34,514 nt of DNA from an uncultured bacterium (GTDB lineage: Bacteria; Patescibacteriota; Minisyncoccia; Phycocordibacterales; CAIZLB01), in the NCBI GenBank assembly GCA_903936565.1, contig CAIZVZ010000014.1:1-34514 (forward strand), written 5' to 3'. Positions 23,825 to 33,800 of the stretch are shown one piece after another (the first letter of the stretch is position 1; each line of letters starts with the position of its first letter). The position numbers and the translations under genes are program-made. The notes below the pieces were generated by a model. It ran no database searches, was not told the origin of the DNA, and saw only the letters and a list, made by a program, of their open reading frames with translations.

Positions 23825-25195
23825 ATGATCGATAAAAAAATTAACAACTTAAAAGATAGACTTGCAAACATTCACATGTCAGCAGATGACAAGCGTGAGG
23901 TTTTTAAGCGTATCTCTCTTGTTGTTGATAAGATTGAAGCTGTTTCTTCTGAATTCCATAAAGCTCCTGTTCTTTCTCCATTTTCTAGTGATAATTCTGT
24001 TTCTGGTGGTAGATTTGCTAGTCGTTTTGCATCTAATATTTTTGTCTATGTAAGACAGAGAAAATTTGTTCCATCTCTTGTTGTGGTACTACTCCTATGT
24101 GCCACAGGTGGTGTATCTGCATTTGCCGATAATGCCATGCCTGGAGATTATTTGTATCTATTGAAAGTAAATGTTAATGAGCAAGTAAAAGGCTTCGTCG
24201 CTGTTACTCCCGAGGCAAAGGCTCGTCTTGCAGTTGAGACAACAGAAAGAAGATTGCAAGAGGCTGTTATACTTTCTTCACAAGGGAAGTTAACAGATGA
24301 GAGAAAACAAATTATACAAGGTCAATTGAGTAAAAATGCAACTGACGTTAAGAATAGTGTCGCAGATTTAGTAGCTTCAAACAACATTTCTGTTGCACAA
24401 GAAGTGGCTATTAACTTTGAGGCATCATTGAAGACTCATGAATTAATGCTCGAGACTCTTACAAAGAGTGCAGAGAATGCAAAGAACGGTACTTCGACAA
24501 GTGGTACTGTGATAGTGTCTGCTAGTTCCACATCGGCAGCTGCTTCATCTACCGCAAGTTCAACAGAGGCTGGCGTTACAACATTTACAACAATAGCTAG
24601 TTCAACTAACTCTACAAGCACAACGCAAGTTGGTACCGCTCAAGCCGTAGCCATCACAGCACTTCAGCCAATTAGTACATTAATGCAAGATATTAGATCT
24701 GAAATTAATTCCAATACAAAAGTTAGAGAAGAATTGTCGATCAAAGAAATTGCTGCTGCAACAGATCCTGCTGTGATTTCTGACAAGATTAAGACAGTAA
24801 GGGCTAAGTATTCTGATTTGGCATATCAAAGAAAGACACTAACAGATTTGAGTCCTGCTTCGATTAAACTATTTGATACTTATCTAAATACAGCTTCATC
24901 CACCCTTAATGATGCTGAAAATGCATTGCAAAATAAAGATTTGGTTAAATCGATGACAGCGTTACAACAAGCTGTTAAATCACTAAGTGATTCGGATTCT
25001 CTACTCTCAATTGAGCTGAATAGTAAGCCTGAAGTTAGGAAGATGTTGGAATTAATTGATATTAATAAACTTCTAAATTCAATTCATTCAGATGATTCTA
25101 ATTCACCAGCAAATTCTACAAGTACAGTTTTGAATTTAAATAATTCAACATCAACTGAAGGAACTTTAAGTACAAAGGTTGTTTCCTCCATATAA
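23825..25195 (+). CDS. DUF5667 domain-containing membrane protein, paired with sigma factor
   Basis: TM FVPSLVVVLLLCATGGVSAF then DNAMPGDYLYLLKVNVNEQVKGFVAVTPEAKARLAVETTERRLQEA; Ser/Thr-rich linker. Confidence 0.85.
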   Translation: MIDKKINNLKDRLANIHMSADDKREVFKRISLVVDKIEAVSSEFHKAPVLSPFSSDNSVSGGRFASRFASNIFVYVRQRKFVPSLVVVLLLCATGGVSAFADNAMPGDYLYLLKVNVNEQVKGFVAVTPEAKARLAVETTERRLQEAVILSSQGKLTDERKQIIQGQLSKNATDVKNSVADLVASNNISVAQEVAINFEASLKTHELMLETLTKSAENAKNGTSTSGTVIVSASSTSAAASSTASSTEAGVTTFTTIASSTNSTSTTQVGTAQAVAITALQPISTLMQDIRSEINSNTKVREELSIKEIAAATDPAVISDKIKTVRAKYSDLAYQRKTLTDLSPASIKLFDTYLNTASSTLNDAENALQNKDLVKSMTALQQAVKSLSDSDSLLSIELNSKPEVRKMLELIDINKLLNSIHSDDSNSPANSTSTVLNLNNSTSTEGTLSTKVVSSI

Positions 25196-25200
25196 TTGAA

Positions 25201-25231
25201 TCACCTGCCGGGTGACGGGTTTTGTTTTCAA
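25201..25231 (+). terminator. Weak rho-independent terminator after the sigma/DUF5667 operon
   Basis: TCACC-TGCCG-GGTGA hairpin then CGGGTTTTGTTTT. Confidence 0.5.
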
Positions 25232-25261
25232 TAAAGTGATGATATAATATATTTACTATAT

Positions 25262-26485
25262 ATGTCATTTAAATTTATGTTTTCAAAAAAATATAATCAC
25301 CAAGATGCTTTCACGTTAATCGAACTTCTATTTACGATTGCGATAATATCGCTCCTTTCAGCATTGATTTTAAATAGTCTGGCTAGTGCTAAGATGCGAA
25401 CGAACGATACAAAGATATCAGAAGACTTAAGACAATTTAGAACAGCTGTTGATCTTTACTACAATGACAATAGGACATATCCATCAACAGCGATGAATTA
25501 TGAAGATAAAAACATTGCTGTTCAGGATAAGCAATATGGTTGGTCAAATAAATTATCATTCTTTGTAAAAACAGCTGAAGCAGCAGCTGTTCATACTACT
25601 CCACTTTGCAGAAACTTTGATAAGGTCGCTGCATCTTTGGTTACAAGTAAATATTTAACTAATGTACCGGTTCATCCATACGATAATGATGCAAAAGGAA
25701 TTTGTTACAAGGCTGTAAATTCTAATGGTACTTTCTCAGCTTATGCATCGCTGACAACTTTAATGAATGTTGGTAGTGGAGCTTCGGCAGGTACAATAAG
25801 TAAAAGGACTGGATTTATAACGGGGGATACGAGTTCGGCTGGTATTACTAATTTGATTGCAACTACAAATTCTGCTGCCCCCACTGAAATTCCTTATCCA
25901 ATTGGGGTAGATGCCGTTACAGCTTTAGATATAACTAAATCAGCTGACGCCATCAATGGAGTTACTGCTGGTATTCAGGGTTCGGGTGGAACAGGTAGTA
26001 TCATAACCAATACATCTTCTACAGCTCCTGTAACGTATACGCTCTCAACTGTTGCACTCGGAGAGCCTCTTAGTGGGTCAATATCATATACTCCAGTTAA
26101 GGCATCTTATTCTCCTGGTGATATTGTAGTTTTCACAGCGATTCCCGGTTCTGGATATCTATTAACCTATTGGTTGGGCTGTACCGCAAGTACGGGTAAT
26201 ATCTGTACATTGGTTATGAATTCCAATACCGTAGTGCAAGCAAGCTTTAATAGAAGTTATAATTTTAATGTAGTCAATTATTTCCCTGCTGGTGGATTAG
26301 TTACTTATTCTCCAAATCAGCCAAAATATTTACCTGGAAGCACCATAACTGTTACCGCTAGTCCATATAATGGTTATACACTGACTTACTGGATTGGATG
26401 TACGTCCACTAATGGTAATACGTGTACTGTGACCACAGATTCGGCTGATAAGACTGTTTATGCAAGCTTTAATGCCGCATACTAA
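25262..26485 (+). CDS. Type II secretion/type IV pilin-like protein with two C-terminal InlB B-repeat-like domains
   Basis: Prepilin N-terminus AFTLIELLFTIAIISLLSALILNSLASAKMRTND; repeated ...Y(S/L)PG(D/S)...TA.P..GY.LTYW(L/I)GCT...ASFN twice. Confidence 0.9.
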   Translation: MSFKFMFSKKYNHQDAFTLIELLFTIAIISLLSALILNSLASAKMRTNDTKISEDLRQFRTAVDLYYNDNRTYPSTAMNYEDKNIAVQDKQYGWSNKLSFFVKTAEAAAVHTTPLCRNFDKVAASLVTSKYLTNVPVHPYDNDAKGICYKAVNSNGTFSAYASLTTLMNVGSGASAGTISKRTGFITGDTSSAGITNLIATTNSAAPTEIPYPIGVDAVTALDITKSADAINGVTAGIQGSGGTGSIITNTSSTAPVTYTLSTVALGEPLSGSISYTPVKASYSPGDIVVFTAIPGSGYLLTYWLGCTASTGNICTLVMNSNTVVQASFNRSYNFNVVNYFPAGGLVTYSPNQPKYLPGSTITVTASPYNGYTLTYWIGCTSTNGNTCTVTTDSADKTVYASFNAAY

Positions 26486-26554
26486 ATATATGAAATTTTC
26501 TTAAAAATTTAGTATTTGTGCAGATTTAAAAAAACTGTTAAAGTATCAATCACT

Positions 26555-26788
26555 ATGTCATTTTTTCAAAACATGTTAATGAAGCAGATGCTTAAAAAGC
26601 AGATGAAAGGAATACCAGAAGCTGAGCAAGAGAAGATCTTGAAGGCTATTGAAGAGAACCCAGATTTTTTTACAAATATCGCAACAGAAATTCAGGCAAG
26701 GATGAAAACTGGCAAGAGTCAGATGGACGCCACAATGGAAGTTATGGGACAACACCAGGAGAAGCTCCGACAAATAATGGGGAAGTAG
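26555..26788 (+). CDS. Small conserved hypothetical protein, helical
   Basis: ATG at 26555: MSFFQNMLMKQMLKKQMKGIPEAEQEKILKAIEENPDFFTNIATEIQARMKTGKSQ...; clean ORF in intergenic context. Confidence 0.75.
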   Translation: MSFFQNMLMKQMLKKQMKGIPEAEQEKILKAIEENPDFFTNIATEIQARMKTGKSQMDATMEVMGQHQEKLRQIMGK

Positions 26789-26850
26789 TACTGCTACCCA
26801 GTTGGTTGGACGCTGGCCGTGTTCCTTCGGATTTCCTTTAAAACAATAAA

Positions 26851-27729
26851 ATGTTTAAAATTATATTTAACATTAAAAACACCATCAGAAATATTGTATT
26901 TTTGTTGGCGTTTTTGTTTACCTTTATTGCAATTTGTTATGGATTGTTTGTGCTAGCAAATCAGCCTTCAAATAATAGGAATTGGGTTAAAGATATGAAG
27001 GAGCTTTCTTCTGTTGAATTCAACAGCGGTAGTAGCACTGTGGTTCTATATAACATTAGAAATAATTTATACAGAAGCACTGATGATTTTGATGTAAGGT
27101 ATTATAATACTAAATTTGATATAAAGAAGCTAAAGAAAGCATATTTGATAACTGATCCATTTGGTAATTTTGCATCACATACAATGCTTGATTTTGAATT
27201 TGATGACGGCCAAAAGGTTGTGTTATCTGTTGAGGTCAGAAGGGAAGAGGGCGAGGTCTTTCAGAATTTTAAGGGAATGTTTCGTGGTTATGAATTATAT
27301 TATGTCTGGTCAAGTGAGGAGGACGTTATTAAGCTTCGTACTAACTATAGAAAGGATAGTGTGTATATGTACCCACTAAAGATGTCAGAAGCAAATATTC
27401 AAAAATTATTTGTTGAAGCATTACTTAGAACAAATGAGTTAAAAGATAACCCAGAGTTTTATAACTTCTTATTTGACAATTGCACAACTAATTTAGCAGA
27501 GATGTTGCAGAAGGTGTATAACAAAAAAATAATTGTCGATTGGAGGTATCTTGCGCCAGCGTATGCCGAAGGCTTGTCTATGAAGTATGACCTTATTGAT
27601 GGTAATCCTGTTGGTGACAAAGAGACTATTTTACAAATCAGGAAGACACACGATATTTCTCCATATGCAAGAGCTTGTGATGATTGCTTCGATTATTCGG
27701 GGTCAATTAGGAATATTTTTGGGAAATAA
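26851..27729 (+). CDS. DUF4105 (Lnb N-terminal-type) membrane-anchored protein
   Basis: N-terminal TM; FLFDNCTTNLAEMLQKV and FGNFASHTMLDFEF style motifs. Confidence 0.85.
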   Translation: MFKIIFNIKNTIRNIVFLLAFLFTFIAICYGLFVLANQPSNNRNWVKDMKELSSVEFNSGSSTVVLYNIRNNLYRSTDDFDVRYYNTKFDIKKLKKAYLITDPFGNFASHTMLDFEFDDGQKVVLSVEVRREEGEVFQNFKGMFRGYELYYVWSSEEDVIKLRTNYRKDSVYMYPLKMSEANIQKLFVEALLRTNELKDNPEFYNFLFDNCTTNLAEMLQKVYNKKIIVDWRYLAPAYAEGLSMKYDLIDGNPVGDKETILQIRKTHDISPYARACDDCFDYSGSIRNIFGK

Positions 27730-27881
27730 TTAAACTATTTCGAACTAATAGGATTAGGGTAATAATTTTGCCAAATTTTGCCTACTTATACACAGTTTTA
27801 TATTGAAAACAGCGCACTTTTCTGACAGCAGTGTGTTATAATAAAAAGGATTCAAGGGTTGAAATAATAGTATTTTGCGAG

Positions 27882-30800
27882 ATGCCTTTTAAAATTTTAA
27901 AAATATTAGGTTGGAATATTACCCCAAGGCTTTTTAAGTATATGGGAGTACTTATTTTTGTCGCATCTACATTTACTTTTGTTCAATTTGCTGGCGCTAC
28001 AATTTACCAACCCGGTGAGACATTAGAGCCTGATTGTGCGCCTGGTTCTGCTAATTGCGGTGTTGTTACTCCTAATTCTTCTGCAGTAAATACAGGCCTA
28101 TTAACGTCGACAGATTGGAGTGCTTTTAATAATAAACTTTCTGCCACATTAAATCAGGGTAAAATTTTTATTGGAGATGGTTCAAATCAAGCGAGCCCAA
28201 TAAATATTTCCGGAGACGCAGGTCTTTCAAGTTCAGGTCTGCTTACAATATCTAGTAATGCAATTACAGCTTCTAAAATTCTCAATGCTGCAGTTACTTA
28301 TGCAAAAATACAAGATGTTAGTGCTGGCAAAATTTTAGGAAATCCAACAGGCTCATCTGCTGCTCCTTCGGAAATTAGTTTAGGTAACGGTCTTATGTTT
28401 TCTGGAACAGATTTAAAAGTTAATGTTCCAACATGTGCATACAATGAAAGATTAAGTTGGAATGGATCTGCCTTCTTCTGTTCTGTAGTTGCCGCTGGTA
28501 CGATAACTGCTGCAAATACTTTTTATGCTGGTCCAACAAGCGGTTCACCAGACTTACCAGGATACAGGTCGATTGTTGCATCAGATCTTGGTAGTGGTCT
28601 AGCAACAAATCAAGAAGTTTTGTTGGGTAATCAATCTTGGTTAACTCTATTTGATGGTTCTGGAAAAATTAATTCATCAGTTTTGCCAAGTTCAATTACT
28701 GGTTCATTGAAATTTAGGGGAACTTGGGATGCTAATTTAAATTCACCCAATTTAAATACTGGAGGAATTGGGGGAGTAAGTGGGGATTTTTATGTTGTTG
28801 ATGTTGCCGGTACATCTACTCTCGATGCTCACTCAATATGGAATGTTGGGGATTGGGTTGTTAATGCGTCATCCTCTTGGGATAGAGTTGAACAAGGTGC
28901 TACAGTTTCAAGTGTAAACGGTAAGAACGGAACTATAGTTTTAAATACTGGTGATATAAGTGAGGGTGTGAATCAATATTTTACAAATCAGAGAGCGAGA
29001 AATGCTTTTGCGGGAGTTGGACCAATTACCTTATCCTCAACTACTGGAAATATTGATTGTCCTACTTGTGTTACAAATACTGGAAATGGAAGTTTATTAT
29101 CTGGTACGGGTGTTGGTATGAGTGGAAGCCTTTCGGGACGCTTGATTGGTTCTGGCAATGTAACTTTTTCTATAAATGATACAACTGTTATATCTGGAAG
29201 TTATGGTAGTAATACCTCCGTTCCAACTTTTACTGTTGACGCTCAAGGAAGGCTGACTTCTGCTGGAACAACTACTTTGGATGTGTCAGCAATTACTTCT
29301 GGAAATCTATCTGTCGCACGTGGTGGAACTGGCGCTGGAACATTTACAACAAATGGAGTTCTTTATGGTAATGGTACTGGGGCTCTTTCTTCATCTATTG
29401 CTGGAACATCTGGTCAATTTTTAGTTGCAAATGGATCTGGGGTTCCAGCCTTTGTAACAGCCTCGGGAGATTTGGCAGTAAATTCATCGGGATTGTTTAC
29501 AATAGGAACAAGCACAATTACATCATCAAAGATTACAGATGGTACAATCGTGAATGCTGACATATCAGGAGGAGCATCCATTGCGTACGGAAAATTGAAC
29601 CTTGCAAATTCTATCGTGAATGGTGACATTGTAAATGGAACTATCACAAATAATAAACTTACAAATTCCTCAGTCGGACTTACTTTAGGATCATCGGGAA
29701 ACGACATATCGCTTTCGACTAATTCTGTTGCACTCGGTGATACGTTGGTTGTCAATGTTCCAAGCGCATCTAGTATTGCACGTGGTGTTGTTTCTACCAC
29801 CACTCAAACCTTTGCTGGTGCAAAGACCTTTAGTAATGACGTGACATTGAATGGTAATGCGATCTTCAGTAGGGATTTTATTACTCCAAAGGGTGCAGAC
29901 TATGCAATTACTGGAACCCAAAATGATGTAAACCTTGGAGTTGGATCATATTTTCACTATATTGGTAATTCGCCAGCTACATTCACAGGAATTGCTGGAG
30001 GAGTAGACGGAAGACTTATTCGTATACTTAATGATAGTAGCTTTACTTTAACAATTAAAAATCTTGGTGCTGGTTCATTACCTGCTAATTTAATTGAAAC
30101 ACCAAATTCTGAGGATATTATTATTCAGCCAGATATGATGTTGGCTTTGATTTATGATATTGATTCAGCTAATTGGCATCTAGCATCTCAACCTACAACA
30201 GCGGACACAATAAAATCCTTTTCCTACATAAATGGTGGAAATGGTTTTGGAGGTGCAGCAAACATTGGAACAACAGATGCTTATGGATTGAATTTTATTA
30301 CAGCAGGTTCTTCTCGATTTGGGATTGCTTCCAGTTCCGCGACACTAACTGGTGCTGGGGCGACATCCATTATTGGTGGTTCAACCCTTGCTTTGACTTC
30401 TGCGTCCGGTTCATCGCTTAATGTTAATTCTGGAACAACAGGCTCACTCAACTTGGATTCTGGGACAACGGGTGCCATCAATCTCGGAACTGGATCTAAT
30501 TCAAAAAATCTCACAATCGGCAATACGACGGGTACAACTGCAATTAATGTAAACAGTGGAACGGGTGGAATTAATTTGACGGGCCTTGTGACACTTGGAA
30601 ATGCATCAACATCAAATGTCTCTGTTGCTAATAATTTATACATTGGTACAACAAATATTTCGTCAATTGTTGGTAACAACGGAGTCTCGACCTTGCGTTC
30701 TGATCTTGCGGTTACCGGTTCAACATCTTTGCAGAATTTTACAGCAATAAACGGAACTACTACTGGTAATTTTCATGCAACAACATTTTCGGGTAGTGCA

Positions 30801-33800
30801 CAAAACTTGACCCTGGCCAGACTTGGTAGTACAACATTTTCAACTCTACAGGATATGCAGAATGTATTTCATTCATCTGGATGGACTACTGGTGGAAGTA
30901 TAACTGATGCTGGTGGTGGAAGTATAAATGTTGCAGCTGGAACTGGTCTTCTTCGTCCAACAAACTCAGCATTGGCAACTGTATATTATTCAGATTGGCC
31001 AGCTGTGAATGGAATTGCAATTCCTACTAACACAATTAAATATATTGGTGTTGAATACAACGGCGGAACACCTCGTGTTACAGTACGTAGTTCTGCAAAT
31101 TGGAATTACAAAACTGATTTTCCAATAGGGGTAGTTACAAATGAGGGTGGTGTAATTCATGCGGCAAGTGATGTTCAGGGTGTTGGGGACCACGCTGCAA
31201 CCATGATTCAACGTGAGTATGAGACAATGCCGCTTTCTAGGGATGAAAGATCTGGTGGTCTCATGATTATGGAGTCAGGTGATAGTAATAGACATATTAT
31301 GGTTACAGCAGGTGCGCTTTGGGATAGACTTACTCGTTATTCAATACCAGAAATTGATACTGCTACAGGTAGTACATTTGATACATATGTAGGAACAGTT
31401 AAGCAATCCTCTTCTCAAACTCAATGGGATAATACTCACTATGGTAATGCTGGTACATACACAACTTTGGCTGACGGTAAATATGCTGTCATGTGGTTCT
31501 ATGTGGAGACAGATAATGATCTTGTTGCTGTTTATGGAACTAATCAATATTCTACGGTTGCTGCTGCTACAGTTGAAAATTCACCAACAGTACTGCCAAA
31601 TAGATTAATAGGATCTGGAAAACTTGTTGGTAGAATTATTTTTCAAAAGTCATCAAATATTGCTGCCCAAGCTGACAGTGCGTTTAACATGTCTCCATTT
31701 AGTACAGAAGCACTAACTCACCTTTCTAATCTCTCTGATTTAGATTTTGAATCTTCTAAATTGACTGGCTTTGTTGGAACTGGAGGTGTAGCTGGAGGGC
31801 AAACAATTATCGGTGGAAAAAATATAATTGATGGATTGACACTGCAGAGTACTTCTGCAACAGGGACAACTGATTTTATAAAATTCTTGGTAGGGAATAA
31901 CGGCGCGACAGAAGCTGGAAGGTTTACAAATAATGGATATCTAGGGCTTGGAACAACTACTCCTTCATCGAGACTTGCTGTCTCTGGAACTGCGACCGCA
32001 GATAACTTTATTGCGAATTCATCAACTGCAACTTCTACGTTTGCTGGCGCTTTATCGCTCGGTGGAATACTTAGTGTTTCTGGTGCATCCTCACTTTCAT
32101 CACTCAATGTTTCTGGTTTGACGAGCTTGAATAATTTCACAGCTGTAAATTCCACCACAACAAATTCTGCTATAACAAACCTTTCAGTTTCTGGTCTAAC
32201 TCAAATTGGAACTGTTAACTCTGGAACATGGAATGGCGGAACAATTGGAACAATCTATGGAGGTACTGGACAGTCAGTTTACACAGTTGGAGATATCTTG
32301 TATGCAAGTGCAACAGGTACACTTTCAAAATTACCAATTGGGTCCAATGGAAATATATTAACGGTTGGTGGTTCAGGTGTACCTTCTTGGCAGCCAAATG
32401 CTGCTGGATCAATTATTACAGGTAAATGGGCTACAACCACAAATAGTCTAGCGCTTTATCCAATTGATCCAACTCAGGTTGTTTTGGTCGGAGCTTCTGC
32501 AACATCATCCACAGGAAAAATTTTAGAAGTTACTGGAAATTCATTATTCACTGGTAATGCAAATATAACTGGACTTACAACTCTAAGTGGTGGTGCTACA
32601 ACCACAAACCTAACTGTTTCGAATAATCTATCTGTTTTAGGAAGTGCAACCACAACTGGTGCATTCACATCAGGTGGTCTCATCACTGCGGCTGGATCTG
32701 GAGTTGGACTCAATATAGTTAATAATGCAACTATTGGCGGAACTCTTGATGTGACTGGTACAACCACACTGCAAAAATTAGTTGCAATAAACTCTACATT
32801 CACCAATGCTACAGCGACAAATATGTTTGTCACAAATCTTTCAACAAACACATTTAGTCCTGCCAACCTGTCAACCCCTGGAGCCTTTAGTGTTTCGGAC
32901 CTTTCAACACTTAGCGGTGGAGCATCGACTACAAACTTAACGGCATCAGGTTCTATTTCTGTTGGAGGAATGTCTACGACAACAAATGGAATAATAGACA
33001 CTCAAACAAAATATAAGATTGCTGGGCTTGATGTTATAACTTCAAATACATTAGGTTCTGGAATATTAAATTCATCCCTAACATCTATTGGTACTCTTGG
33101 TACGCTTACTGTCTCAGGTCAATCATCATTTGCTAATGCATCAACTACAAATCTTTCAGTATCAAATGCACTATATATAGGAGGGATGTCTACAACGACA
33201 AACGGAATTGTAAATACACAAACAAAATACCAGATTAATGGTTCAGATGTACTTACTGCAACTACTCTAGGTTCTGGAATTACATCATCATCACTCACGT
33301 CTTTAGGTACGCTTTCCGGACTTACTGTATCGGGACAATCATCATTTGCTAATGCATCAACTACAAATCTATCCGTTTCTGGCAATTTCTCAGCCGGAAA
33401 TGGTAATGCTTCCATTGCCTCGAACGGTAATATTTCAACAAATGGAACTATCACATCGGGATTAATAAATGGTCAAACAATTTCATCTTCTGCTAATTTC
33501 ACAGGTTCTGTTACATCTGCTGGACTAATCACTGCTTCGAATGGCCTTACTTTAAGCAGTGGTTCATTAACGCTTCCTGCTGCATCTATAAATGATTCAG
33601 CTCTTTCGTCTAATGTTGCCTTACTTAATCGTGCTAATCAAACATTTACAGGGGCAAATACATTCTCTGGACAAACAACTCTGGGAAATGCCTCATCGAC
33701 TAATGTTTCGGCATCGGGGAACTTGAGTGTTGCTGGAAACTTTATAATGCCAAGAGGAAATAACTATTCAACAACCGGAACACAGAACGATGTGGATCTC

